From the NCBI GenBank assembly GCA_021018815.1, contig JAITYX010000047.1, positions 1,178,001 to 1,242,000 on the forward strand: a DNA stretch of 64,000 nucleotides. Reading direction: 5' to 3'. This stretch comes from Talinum fruticosum (taxonomy: Eukaryota > Streptophyta > Magnoliopsida > Caryophyllales > Talinaceae). Positions 25,475-38,300 of the stretch are shown one piece after another. How positions within the stretch are numbered: the first letter of the stretch is position 1; the number at the start of each line of letters is the position of its first letter. A program made the position numbers and the translations under genes. Under the pieces are notes generated by a model. It had not been told where the DNA came from. It saw nothing but the letters and a program-made list of their open reading frames with translations, and did no database searches.

Positions 25475-27722
25475 AGTAGTAATCGGGAAGATCATCTAAA
25501 TTCATAAAGAGGATAGTGTTAATATCCTAAGGGGTTTCGAGACATAGTGATCTAAGTAGTAATCATCAAGACAATGTAACTTCATAAAGCGATTAGCATT
25601 AATGTCCCGAGGGGTTTCGGAGGCATAGTGGTCAACTCCTTCCAAGACCCAAAAATGAAGGCTATTATCCATGGTTTTTGCGATTTTTGGATAATTTTCG
25701 GAAAATTGTAAAATAATATCTTAATAAACCTATTGATAATTCAAAAGGTTCTCGGTTATTTTAGGCCAATTCTAAATCATTTCAACAACATTGTACACTA
25801 GGAATAACATTAAAATTTTCCTCATTCTTGGTTGCTTGGGGATTACTTTTTAAGATCCAAAAATAATGACAACGTCATAAGTAGTAATCATCAAGATTAT
25901 CTAAATTCATAAAGAGAACATTGTTAACGTCTCAAGGTGTTTCGGAGGCACAATGGTAAACTCCTTCCAAGACCAAAAAATGAAAGCTATTATCCATAAT
26001 TATTGCAATTTTCGGAAAATTGCGAAAAGTTGTCAAATAATATCTTAACAAACCTAGTGATAATTCAATAGGTTCTTGGCTATTTTAGGCCATTATAAAA
26101 CATTTCAATAGCATACATCACCAAAACAATAAAATCTTGCTAATTCTTGATTACTTTCGGATGACCTTCTAAGATCCAAAGGATAATGGCAACGTCATGA
26201 GTAATAATCATTAAGATCATATAAATTTATAAAGAGAACATTGTTAACGTCCCAAGGTGTTTCGGAGGCGTAGTGGACAATTCCTTCCGATGCCCAAAAA
26301 TGAAGACTATTATCCATGGTTTTTTGGAATTTGGTAAAGTCGTTAAATAATATCTTAACAAACTTAGTGATAATTCATAAGGTTTCCGGCTATCAACACT
26401 AAAATCTTGCTCTAACTGCTTTCGGATCACCTTTTAAGATCCAAAAGACAATGTAAACGTCATTAGTAGTAATCATCAAGATCATCTAAAATCATAATGA
26501 GGATATTGAAACGTCCGAAGGGATTTTAGAGGATTATCCATGGTTTTTTGCAATTTTTGGGAAATTTTTGGAAAGTTTTCAAATAATATCCTAACAACCA
26601 TGCGATAATTCAAGAGGTTCTTGGTTATTTTAGGCCCATTCTAAATCATTTCAACATCATTGCACATAACACTAAAATCTTGCTCATTCTTGACTTGCGT
26701 TCGGATCACCTTCTAAGATTCAAAAGCAATAGCAAAGTCCTAAATAGTAATCATCAAGATCATCTAAATGCGAAAGAGAATACTTCTAACGTTCCAAGGG
26801 GTTTCGGAGGCATAGTGGTCAACTCTTCCATGAACCAAAAATGAAGGCTATTATCCAAGTGGTTTTTGCCATTTTTGGGAAATTTTCGGAAAATTGTCAA
26901 ATAATATCTTAACAAACCTAGTGGTAATTCAAAAGGTTCTTCGCTACTTTAGGCCCATTCTAAATAATTTCAACAACATTGTACACAAGCAAAACACTAA
27001 AATCTTGCTCATTCTTGCGACTTTCGAATCACCTTCTAAGATCGAAAAAACAATGACAGCATCATAAGTAGTAATCATCAAGATTATCTAAATTCATAAA
27101 GAGAATACTCTTAACGTTCCAAGCGGTTTCGGAGGCATAGTGGTCGACTCCTTCCGAGACCGAAAAATGAAGGCTATTATCCATCGTTTTTTCAATTTTT
27201 TGGGAAATTTTCGGGAACTTGTCAAATAATATCTTAACAAACCTAGTGATAATTCAAAAGACTCTTGGCTATTTTAAGCCCATTCTAAATTGTTTCAAGA
27301 GCATTGCATACCACCAAAACACTAAAATCTTGCCCATTTTTGACTACTTTCGGATCACCTTCTAAGATCCAAAAACAATGGCAACGTCGTAAATAGTAAT
27401 TATCAAGATCTTCTAAATTCATAAAGAGGAAACGTTAAACGTCCCAATGGGTTTCGGAGGCACAGGGGTCAACTCCTTCTAAGGCCCAAAAATGAAGGCT
27501 ATTATGCATGGTTTCTTGCAATTTTTGGAAAATTTTCAGAAAGTTTAAAATAATATCTTAGCAAACCTAGTGATAATTCAAAAAATTATTAGGCTATTTT
27601 AGGACCATTCTAAATCATTTCAACACTATTGTACACCACCAAAACACTAAAATCTTGTTCATTCTTAACTTCTTTCATATCACCTTCTATGATCCAAGTG
27701 AGAATGGCAAAGTCATAAGAGG
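25475..27722. repeat. Satellite-like tandem array, about 320-bp units
   Basis: The word AGTAGTAATCATCAAGAT, or a close variant, recurs at about 25,555, 25,880, 26,199, 26,465, 26,743, 27,067 and 27,392, spacing 325, 319, 266, 278, 324 and 325 bp; a last unit ends near 27,715 and a short partial unit sits at 25,480. Each unit also has a GGGGTTTCGGAGGCATAGTGG block, an AAAATGAAGGCTATTATCC block and a CACCTTCTAAGATCC block. Two units carry deletions of about 50 bp. No unit has a long open frame. Confidence 0.9.
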
Positions 27723-28354
27723 ATCCAAGAGTGACATAGGAAAACAAGCCAAGATTTCAATGTGTAGTTGTACTGATGAAAGGCATCATCACACTGAGTA
27801 CCTTAGGGGGAACACAGCTCTAGATACATCATATTTCAAAGCTTAGTGTAAACTAAGAAATTCTAATCACATGGCCATAAACAGTTCTAGTTGGTAATTA
27901 CAATTCTTGTATTTGTGTCATGTCTCCAAGTAACTGCTCCATATGTGACAATATTCTGCTGTAATCTGCATAAGAGAGCTCATTTGTCCATGAAGACCCA
28001 TACTAGATTCAACTTACCATGCTGGATGGCTACTTGGCAAGTGCCACTTAAAACTTGCACACCCTTGCCCCCCTTGTTAGTCGCACAACTGATTTCCCTG
28101 ACGGTTTGTACTCAATTCTGCTTTTGTAGTTGGTCTTTTGTCAATGAATATTTATTCAACTGACATGTCTATATTCCAGGACTTGTATGGAATTTGTGGT
28201 TTTGAATTTTTCTATAGATATTTATGAAATTGTGGGAAATTGGGGCAAAATAATCTTAGTTCTTTTGCCAAATCTGATACTATAGTTCAACATGGTATCT
28301 TCAAGGATCCAATGTTCCCCCCCAAAAAAATAAAAAAATCATTTTCTACTCACA
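27723..28354. other. Gene-free stretch, unassigned
   Basis: Unique-looking sequence between the satellite-like array and the second hAT-type element. No supported exon or repeat. Confidence 0.4.
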
Positions 28355-28362
28355 ATCTTATG

Positions 28363-29495
28363 CTTAGTTTAAAAAGCACACCCTGGGCGCGCCTAGGCGT
28401 AGGAAAGCCCGAGGCGTTGACCCTTGCCCTTAGTTTAGGATCAAGCACAGCCCCTCCAAAAGGCCATCGAAGCGCGTGCTTTTTGGGCTTTTTATCGGTG
28501 CGTAAGGCGAACGTGGCATGGGCTTTTAGGCTAGCAACATTTGCTTGATTTTTTTTTTTTCAAAAAAGACCTTTACTTACCTCCAAAAGCATGTTCGAGA
28601 GAGTTCAATTACCTCGAAAAGCATGCTTGTGACTTTTGTTGAGACCCACACCGCTAGTGAGAAGAGGAAAGGTACCCTAGACTCGCACGTAGCAGCTTCT
28701 TCCTTCATCCTTCTCCTTGGCTCCCCCTACCGGCGACTCTTGTGGTGTTTTCGCTTGCCGACCTTCAACCCCCAAAGCCCAGGTATGCTCCTTCTTTATT
28801 CTTCTTTTTACTTTTTCCTCTTCCTTCTTATTTTTCCTCTTCCTTCTTCTTCTCAGTTTTTCTTCTTCTTTCTTCCTCTTCTAGTTTTCATTCTTCCTCC
28901 TCTTCCTCCTTCCTTCTTTTTCTTCTTCAGCTTCTTCCACCTCTTCTGGCTTCTTCCTCATTCTTATCCTCTGTTTCCGTTGTCTTTTCTTTGTTTTCTT
29001 TCTTTTTTTCTTCATGTTTTCCGGTTTCATCCTTCTCTGTTTATAATTATCTCAGTGTGTCTCTTTTCCCTTTCTTTTTTTCTCTCTTCGTTTTTTCCTC
29101 TCTCCATCTCAGTCACTCATTGAATATAATGATTCTCAGTTTCTAATTTCATTGAATATAATGATTTTCAGTTTCTAATTTAACTAAGCTATAAGTAGAT
29201 AAGTATAAAGTTGATTATATGTTAATTGTTTTTATTGTGATAATTGTAGTGAATTGTCTTGATTAGATGTGGTGCTTAACACTAGATGTGGTGCTTTTTT
29301 TGGTTACAATGATGTCTAAACACTTATTTGATGTGCTATCTAACTCATTCATCAAAAAACATGGATTTGAATGATTTTCAAGCATTTTATGCAAAAAGTG
29401 TGCCTCAGCTTAAAAAACCCGCACCTTTGCCTCGAAGCTTGCCTCCTGGTCAGGACCATGTGTGCTTTTGTGCGCCTTGCACTTTTTAATCTAAT
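28363..29495. mobile_element. hAT-type non-autonomous element, copy 2, with target duplication
   Basis: Starts CTTAGTTTAAAAAGC and ends with the imperfect inverse CTTTTTAATCTAAT. It is bounded by the 8-bp duplication ATCTTATG (28,355-28,362 and 29,496-29,503), the size made by hAT transposases. The interior has GCGCCT-type words and a TTC/CTT-rich tract (28,790-29,115) whose open frames are composition artefacts. Confidence 0.85.
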
Positions 29496-29869
29496 ATCTT
29501 ATGTCTGAGCTGGCTTCCTTTGGGGATTAACTTTCAATTATGGTATTGGGTTTAAATGAGAACTTAGATGATCTTCATCTTCCTATAAATTGCAGTTCTA
29601 CGGTGCCATTATTGTTTAGCATGGCTTCTTTGTCATAGTAGTGATTTTGACATAATAAGTCATCGGCTTATCTAGCTGCATATGCCTAGTGCAGGTTGCT
29701 CAGGATCATAGAGTTGCTTCCTTGTTGCCTTGACATAATGCAATAATTATTGCTCGCATTTGCTTCCTCTGCTTTCTTATTTTCATGTAATATGCATTCC
29801 AGTACTTATTATGTTTTTGCATTTGGGTGCTAGATAAGAATTGGAAATTTTCTAAGAGCAAACAAAAGG

Positions 29870-30890
29870 GTGGAATGATGATGGAACCTAGAGAAAAAGA
29901 GAGGGGATGCAGAATCTGGGCGGAAAGGTCAAAACCGAGAAGGGGGTGTTAACCCGAGAAGGGTGATCTTGGAAGATTTGAGGAGGGGAAAGAGGGGGAA
30001 AGTGGGGAAGCAGAAATTTGAGGGGCAAATAGTCGGACGGCTGAAGTTTGTGAGGGGAAAAGAGGGAAGTAAAAGAGGGGAAGCATCAAGACAACCCATA
30101 CCGCAAGTTTAGCCGGTTAGTGCAATCTTGGGAGATTTGAGGAGGGGAAGTGAGGGGATCGAGAATGGAGTGGGGGGACGGTACATTGATATTATTTTGT
30201 GAGGGGAGAAGTGGGGACGAAAATGATGGGTTGAAAGAGGGGAACATGCAAAGTAACACAAACAAGCATAAAGCTAACCGTACTTAGGATGAGAAACACC
30301 ACCTAAGTTTCGTTAGGGATCTTAATCAAAATTAGGGATAAGAAATCACCATGATAATTAAGACTCCTTGATCGCCACCTACGCTAGCCCAAATTAGGAT
30401 AAGTGAGAGAAGGTTTGGGGAAAAGGAGCCAAACTCAACTTCTTATTAGTTTCAGCAAAAATCCTTTCAAATCAAGGCATTATATATATAGTACCTTGAG
30501 TTCTAGGGTTCCCCATCCAATCTAATGGCCATAAGGCCTTTACACTTGATCCGAGGAGTTGATCCGAGGGCTGGGTAAGGGACAAAAAGAACAACAAACA
30601 AGGACAAAGGTTGAAAGTCACACTAGACACATTGCTTTCGGTTTCGAAAGCAATTGAGGTCCGACTTTCAATGGCTATAGCTTTTGATCCCGAGCTCCTT
30701 TTGGGTGCAAGATAACATGTTGGAAAGTTTGGGAAGTCAGCTTTCTAGGCATATCTCATTTGCAGAATAAGTCAATCAAAACATATGACCCAAAGAAGTC
30801 AAAATTTCAAAACTGGACCCGAATTTGATGACCGTTGGAAATTGCTTGCTTTCCACATTGTTTCCTTGGATAATCCCAAGACCCTTTTTT
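29870..30890 (-). mobile_element. Solo LTR or LTR fragment, Ty3/gypsy family also at 59.5 kb
   Basis: The GAGGGGAAAGAGGGGGAAAG-rich start and the words AAAACCGAGAAG, GGAGATTTGAGGAGGGGAAG and TTGAGGGGC recur in order at 59,500-59,860, in the LTR of a minus-oriented Ty3/gypsy element. TATATATATAG near 30,481 may be its TATA region on the minus strand. Ends and target duplication are not resolved. Confidence 0.6.
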
Positions 30891-30985
30891 TCCCCTCACA
30901 TAGGACTCGTTCGAAGTTACATAAAAATTATCGTCTATTTCTATTTTCTGTTAACTACGTTCGTTTGTATTCATTTCTGTTTGAG

Positions 30986-30986
<1 letters not shown>

Positions 30987-31036
<50 letters not shown>

Positions 31037-31044
31037 GTTGTATT

Positions 31045-31075
<31 letters not shown>

Positions 31076-31173
31076 TTACTATTGTTGTTGTTGTTGTTGT
31101 TGTATTATCATTATTGTTAATATAATTACTGTTGACTTTGTTATTATTGTCGATATTATTATTATTATTCTGA

Positions 31174-31223
<50 letters not shown>

Positions 31224-31242
31224 GTTCTTCTTCTTCTTCTTC
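30987..31242. repeat. Long (TTA)n/(TTG)n/(TTC)n microsatellite
   Basis: About 255 bp of almost continuous trinucleotide repeats, mainly TTA with TTG and TTC patches. The 60-185 codon open frames here, poly-Leu/Ile/Tyr or poly-Asn, are repeat artefacts. Confidence 0.95.
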
Positions 31243-31601
31243 ATTTCTGTTTGTTTTTGCTCTTTTCTGTTAATCGTTTATGCTCTTTTCTGTTTGTTTC
31301 TGCTTCTGCTGATATTGCTGTTCGTTTTACTTGCAATTTCAAACTGGCCTTTAAGGGACATATAGGGGTCTCAAAAATGTGAAAATTGGGGTACAAATCC
31401 TGCTAGTTAGGATTTCTTGATTTACTTTCACCCATCCTTGTCAATTTGGGGCTGAATGCATTCCCCTTTGGCTAGCATAGGCAGTGGTGAGTGAGGTAGT
31501 GGCTTGATGCCCATCAAATGATAATTGTCGTCTTGGTGTTATCCTTAAAAATGTAAATTGTGTTCGTGTTATCAGTCAATGTTTATTAATAATATGTTTT
31601 A

Positions 31602-31738
31602 GGGCCTGATCTTTTTGCCGTAAGCACCAATTGCGATGCAAGTTGGAAGGAGCTGTAAGGAAGCAACTTTAAGTAACTATGCGGTAGTTATAAAATAGGT
31701 GTCAAGTAAGCAGCTTAAGCTTTAAAAAAGAACAGCCC
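31602..31738. mobile_element. Tourist-like (PIF/Harbinger) MITE
   Basis: 137-bp element with terminal inverted repeats GGGCCTGATCTTTTT and AAAAAGAACAGCCC (imperfect) and the TTA target duplication (31,599-31,601 and 31,739-31,741) typical of PIF/Harbinger elements. A similar AAGGAGCTGTAAGG interior recurs near 39,310-39,450. Confidence 0.75.
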
Positions 31739-31764
31739 TTACATCGGCGACATAAGAGAAGACA

Positions 31765-32275
31765 CTAAAGGTTTTCTGTCCTGGCTACGCTGCCACTTTT
31801 GTCTAATTTGGAGCTTTGATTGTTCCTATGTTCTCCAGTGTTTTCCTGTTTGCCTACCTTGCGGCAATGGATGCATATTTCCATTTTAACTAAGTTTTTT
31901 ATCATTGTAATTGTTTGTATTTTTTTTTCCTGTATGGTTAAGATATTGTTAAACCATATCTGTTGACTAATAAGTGAATAATAACTGGTGAGCTGTGGGC
32001 ATGAATGATTCTCTTATTGCATACAAAGCAGGCAGCTACAGTGTCCTGACTTTATTGCCGCTTTTGTCTGGTGGTACAGCTTTGAATTTGATCGTTCCAT
32101 TTTCTAGTGTTTGCCTGTTTTTGCCGGGCTGATGCATATGTCCATTTAACTAACTTTTCATCCATTTATTTGCTTGTACTTTTTAAAAATGATCTCCCCC
32201 TATGATTAGGAGATTGTTGAACATTGTCAGTTGACTTACAAGTAATGATAACAATGTGGGCATGATTGATTCCCT
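31765..32275. repeat. Diverged tandem duplication, about 265-bp period, upstream of the TRB start
   Basis: Segments 31,765-32,015 and 32,038-32,275 share an ordered series of words: GCCACTTTTGTCT/GCCGCTTTTGTCT, TTCCATTTTAACTAA/GTCCATTTAACTAA, GTTGACTAATAAGTGA/GTTGACTTACAAGTAA and GTGGGCATGAATGATTC/GTGGGCATGATTGATTC. No transposon ends were seen. It ends about 120 bp before the TRB start codon. Confidence 0.75.
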
Positions 32276-32394
32276 GAATAATATAAGCTTTGCTCATTTT
32301 TCTGGAATATATAGCACTTGGATCTAGATTCTATATCTAACTATAATTAATATTTGTAAATGGTTTGCTTGCAAAGTGTCTTGCACTCTTGCTG

Positions 32395-35300
32395 ATGGGA
32401 GCTCCTAAGCAAAAATGGACAGCGGAAGAAGAAGCGGCCCTGAAAGCTGGAGTACGTAAGCATGGGGCTGGCAAATGGCAAACAATACTCAGAGATCCAG
32501 AGTTCAGTCATGTCCTGCGCTCCCGTTCCAATGTGGACCTTAAGGTATGATTTTAAACTGTTGAGGCTTCTGTTAGCTATTGCAATTGTGTAAAGATATG
32601 ATCTGGATACATGTATAAATTGATGGATGGTTGCAAAGGTTTGGTTCAATTTGAATTTCTGTTTTTTTTTTTAGGTGGATTTGACTTACTTTGCTAATGA
32701 CATTTTCTTTTAATATATTACAGGATAAATGGAGAAATATTAATGTGACCCTAAGCGGATTAGGGTCTCGCGAAAAGGCCAGACTTGCACTTAAAAGAAA
32801 TCCTCATATATCAAAACTAGATGACAAGACTGCATCAGTGCAAAATGTTCGAGGTGATGAAAAAGTTATTGAAGCTATGCCTACTGCTCCCACCGAAACA
32901 CCTCAGGTTGTTGACTCCAAGAAAACGTATACAAGGTTACCATCATGCTAATGTGGCTTACAGAATATATGCACATGTTGATGGTTTAGTTGTGATATTT
33001 TTGTTATGTTATTTCATGTTAGAATAATTCATGTTCATAGATTGTGCACATCATAAGATAACACTTCATACTTCATAGTATGATTATTCTCTAGCTGATC
33101 TATTCAAAATATGAATATTTTTTAACACCTGTACTTCCTATATGATATTAGAATTATCATTCTATCAATATTTTTCTTTTACCTAAATCTTAGTTGAGTT
33201 GGAAGTTAATTTTGTGAAGTTTTAGACATATTGTAACAATTGCTACGGTCATGGTTCATGCGAACCAAAATAAAAAGCACGACATCATTGTGGGATTTAA
33301 GGAGTAGGAAACTCAAGGTTGGTTCAATTATTGGATTTGAATTTTTTTTTCTCCTTCATTCATTCTATATACTTGTGTGAGTAATGTTTTGGTTTATAGT
33401 GCTCAATAAGCTTGTCAACCTTCTCTATTTCCATTGTAAGTTGGGGATCCAGGTTTGGGTTACTAGTGACAAACAATAACTTTTCAACCGTGTGAGCTTA
33501 AGAGGGGGATGAGAAAGTGTTCTCAAGACAAAAATCAAAGTGGATGATATGTTCTGTTGTTGAGCATTCCCATCCTAGGTTCCTTTCTTAGGTGGTGCAT
33601 ATAAACTTCTTTACTGAATTCAAATATTCAATAGTTACCTCCCTGATGTGCATCTGTAATATAATCTCCTTGTTTTTATGTTCATCATCTCGCACGTCAT
33701 TTGTCATGGAGCTCATCCATTGGTATCTTTCATAGAGGTTAAGCCTGTGAAGTTTTCATTCCAGCATGTCCCATCATCATAGAAAAGCAAGGTTTTTGAT
33801 TATTTCAAGCATATTGCAAATTATTTGAAACTAGGGTCCCGGCTGATATTTTTATCATGTTTGATCCCTTTTATGCTCCTTTTGTAGAACATTTTAGCTG
33901 TTTGGAAGTTTGTGTAAGGGGGAAGGGGGGTTGAACTTCCATTTGTTATGAGATGAAGTCCTTAATCAATTTGGTTGCCTTGGAATCGAGTGAGTATAGT
34001 AATGAATGACGATTCTTTTCATGTATTGGGATTGTGTGGTGCTCAATTTTATAAATCATTAATTATGCATCTGGCACCTGGTTAATACTGTTAATCATTA
34101 AATATTTATCGACCAATAATTTTTCTTTTGTCTTTCTTAGGTTGGATAACCTTATCTTGGAGGCTATAACAACTCTGAAGGAGTCAAAGGGTTCTGACAA
34201 GAATGCAATTGCCATGTACATAGAGGTACCTCAGCTCTGTCAAAAGTTGTTGCCTTTTGGTTCTCGAATACTTGACTTGTGCTTACTTGGAAGTAACTGC
34301 TTGATATGCTGATATTTTGTAATGCATAGACAATGCTTTGCATTTGATTGTGTCATGGCTTTGAATGGATACTTTTTATTAGCTTGTTATGCACTGTTTG
34401 TTTAAATTAATTGTTTCACTATATAAACCGACATTAGTTCTGTTCCGTAACGGTGCATGGGATGCTTTCTTGCTTTGCAAGTTTTCCCAGGAAAGCAGTG
34501 AAGTTATATTTTTGGTGAATATCAACAAACAACAAACATCTAAATGGTTTAGATAGAAGACAATAAAAGAAACCGATGACTGGATGTTTTATTTTTTGGT
34601 GAATATAAACCGACATCTAAATGCTTTGCAAGTTTTCCTCAATTTAGTGAATTCTAAATTAATGGCACTTCCCATGCTTGCTTTGTGGATCTCAGTCATT
34701 AAGAAAGTATAAAAATAATAATAAGGCAAGAATCGAATACACAAATATAATTAGGTGAATAAGAATAGTCTATTTAATATAAAAACATTGGATAAACATT
34801 TACGTTTTATATAAAATTTAATTACAGAAGATTAGCTCTAAAATAGATATAAATAGTCCTTATCTGTCGTTCATAGGGCAACGGTTAGCAAAACCGATAT
34901 ATATGATGTATGTATGCTCACAGGGTTGGAGGAGAAATCAAAGTGCAAGGAGTGAGGTAGCATACATCCTGATTCTGGACGGACAGCAACACTGAGGTTG
35001 GTGGACTGAAATCAGTGACACACAAGGGCAGAAACTGAGCTAGCAAAATTGAAATTAAAGGGCTAGATCAAGTGAGTTTAGTTTGATACAGGAACACCAC
35101 AAGCTAAGCAACACAAGGGCAGATCTCCTAACTCCAATGGATACAGAAACACCACCAAAAGAGATTAAAAACCCTATGGAACGCCACCTAACCTGCCAAG
35201 TTAGGTGGCAGCTCACAAAAGCATAAACTTATCATAATTCATCAAATCTGAGTATATGCTGAGGAGAGGAGGGCTTTTATAATTCCATCGCATTATACGA

Positions 35301-38300
35301 GTCATAAAAAGCCAAAATACTCAATTACAAAGTTGATGAGGGGGAAGGTGTGATACCCCTTCCAAATCCTGTGCACTAACTGACCCAAGGTCACGAGTCA
35401 CATTGTGCGACTGACTCATGCAATTTTTGATCTGTGTTGTAGGTGGTTGGCTAGGATCATGACTTCCTTAGCCTCTGGAGATTTAGTTGAGGTCCCTGAT
35501 TTTCCCTGAATAGGAGGGGAAGCTTGTTCTCCTTCATTGATTGCTGGAGTTGTGGAGGAACTGAGTAGTGGATGCCTCACAATTGCCAGGACCTCTCTGA
35601 CCTTTTTGCTAACCTTGGATGAGCTAGATAGAGTTCCTGCATGGCCTTGATCATGATGGGTTTACGTATCTCCATCATACTCTCCCACTTGAGAGGGGTT
35701 TGATATCAAACTTAACAATTCAGTACTTTCCTTAAAGAGAGGCCTTAAGTCAGCCACATTGAAGGTAGAAGGTCAACTTTGTAAACACTTGGACCAATCT
35801 TCGCCAAGATCTCAAAAGGTCCATCTGACAGCAGCTTTGACTTTTAGGTAACCTTTCCTTCCTTAGATGGATCTGGGGGAGTCAAGGCTAAAATTGTGCA
35901 TCCCGCCTGTGCTTGTTCGCCTAGAGTCTGCTCATGAACTTTCTCAATTTCTTCCCCTGGAGCGTGGAGCCCCTTGATTTCTTTGAGTCTCTACTGCCTC
36001 CCAACTGAATTTGGTGGGGGTTGGAATTGGAATCATGACTAGAAGGGGAATGGGATTGCATCCATAAACAATTTGGTGCTTGGTGCTCTATTCAAGACAA
36101 ACTCTACAAGGGGCAGAAGCTCATCCCAACCTTTGGCTTCTTTCTTCGTCAGAGCTCTAATTAAGTTGATTTCCTAGAGCTCTGTGGGTCACTTCAGTCT
36201 CAGTCTTTGGTTGGCATGTAGAACACCTTTTGAGGAATTGTTCAATGCCCTTGATCATTTCCTTGGCTATCATATCACCACCCTGCCTTTGGATTTTTGA
36301 GGATCCTCAGGGTTCATCCTATGTGCACATTTGCTTGGGAGAACAGGACCACGGACCGGATTAGTTTTGTGATGGCTGGTTGTTGGAGAGGGAAAGCGAG
36401 GAGGGAATGGCTCACAACAAGTGAGCAGGGAGGGTTTGGGGAGGGAGATGGGGATGGACGGTTTTAGAGAAAGGTGACTGGTTCAACAAGCTCCATTCAT
36501 TGTGGGATTCAAACTCAAGGCAGGAAAAAGTCAAGTTTCCTTGGATCTGAGAAGGTTTTAGAGGGGTGAGTGTGATTTTTTGTGGTCCTTGGTGAAAGAA
36601 TAGGTGTTCAGTTTTCCATCATGAGTGACAGTGATATCATATAGCCAAGGGCTCCCTAGCAGCACATAAGAGGCATTCATCCATGGGGATAATGTCACAC
36701 CATATCTCATCTTTATAACTCTTGCCTATGTATAGAGAAATTAGGCATCTAGAAGAGATTTGGAGGCCCTTACCTTGGTGAGCCACTCGATGGTGTATGG
36801 TTTGGGATAAGGTGTCTCATCCAGCTTGAGCTTGTCCACCAAAGTTTTGGATGCCACATTAGTGGAGCTCCCTCCATCAATGATTGTTTGACATACCTTC
36901 CCTCCTATGATGCATCTGGTGTGGAATAGAATCCCTTTGGTCTTGCTGATGTGATTCCACAAAGCTGGTCAGGGTTCTCCTAATCACCAGCGCAGTTCCC
37001 CTTCATCTAGTCCCTCCTCTACTTCTTTCACATCCTCAAGCAGGTAGACCTCCTTGGCCACTTCTTGCTTAAACTGAGTTGGTGCTCAGCTAGAGTTACC
37101 ATTCTCTTGTTAGGACACTATGAAGCAATGTGGCCTAAACCCTGACATCTAAACCACATCTCCTGGTTTCACTGGGATAGGGGTAGGTTTTTGTGGTTTT
37201 AGGGGCTGGAGGTGGGGGTGGCTTTGGTGGCTGGTATCCGATATGGTGGGGATCTGGTTGGACGTTTGAACATCTCCCCTTCCCTTTGGCTTTCTTTTGA
37301 ATTTCCACCCTATAAGCCAATGAACTAATCTCATCAAGGGAAGTGTAGGGATGGAGCTCAACTACATGAGTAATTCTGTCATCAAGCCTTGAGAGGTACC
37401 TCACTAGTGTTTGTGGTTCATCCTCCTTGAGGTCACACTTCCATTGCAAATGTTCAAAGTCCCTAGTGTATTCTTCCACACTCTTGGAACCTTGCTTTAC
37501 ATGGTGAAGCTTTAGATAGTTGTCCTTGAGATAGTGGTGAACTTAGCTTTCGGTTTTTCCTCCATCTTTCTCCATGACTTCATTTTCTCTTTTCTCTTGT
37601 TAAGCATCTTCTTCAATCAGACCACCAAGTTGAAGCATGATTTCTAAGCTTTAAGGCCAGTAGCGTGACCTTCTTGTCATCAGCCACATCTTTATACTCG
37701 AACACTCTTTCCGAAGTTCGCAACCAATCTAAGAACAAATCAGGGTTTATGCCCTTCAAATTCAGGAATTTCAACCTTAAAATCAGAGTTACCCCTATCA
37801 TGCCTCTTATGAGACCTCCACCTCTGCCATGGATACAGAAACTCCACCAAAAGATATTAAAAGACCCTATGGAACATCACCTAACCTGCAAAATTAGGAT
37901 ACGACCAAAGGGATTTGAGAGAGTTTTAAGCCAGCTCACAAAGCAAGGCATAAGCATATCATAATTCATCAAATCTGAGTACGAGAGGAGGGCTTTTATA
38001 ATTCCCTCACATTACACAAGTCATAGAAAGCCAAAATACTTAGTTACAAAGTTGCCAGAAATAGAAAACTGAAAACTGAAAAAAAGAAAAATTAGAAAAA
38101 TCTGTAACTAGTGGGAACTTGACACCTCAAATGGAGATCTAAGCAAGTAAATGATGTGGCAGCTGGATGGAACATTATTTACTCCCATTTTAAGGTTACG
38201 AAGCAAGTTGCCAACTTTGCTAGGACTTCTGAAAGGAATATGTGCAAGTGGACAGGATTGCTGGACAAAAGTCTAATTTTTCATGGCTGGTTAAAAGAAG

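Noticed and set aside
25475..27722. Regular repeats considered as a CRISPR-like array
   Set aside because: Units are about 320 bp, diverged and without short constant repeats or unique spacers, and the genome is a plant's. It is a satellite-like array.
28545..29146. 192- and 134-codon Phe/Ser/Leu-rich frames
   Set aside because: Created by a TTC/CTT-rich tract inside a hAT-type element; no start context or homology.
30785..31382. Leu/Ile/Tyr-rich open frames of 111 and 185 codons and an Asn-rich frame on the other strand
   Set aside because: They are translations of the (TTA)n microsatellite.
32365..32394. Upstream in-frame ATG adding ten residues ([10 protein letters not shown]) to TRB
   Set aside because: The family N-terminus is MGAPKQKW, and the extra residues look like translated leader.
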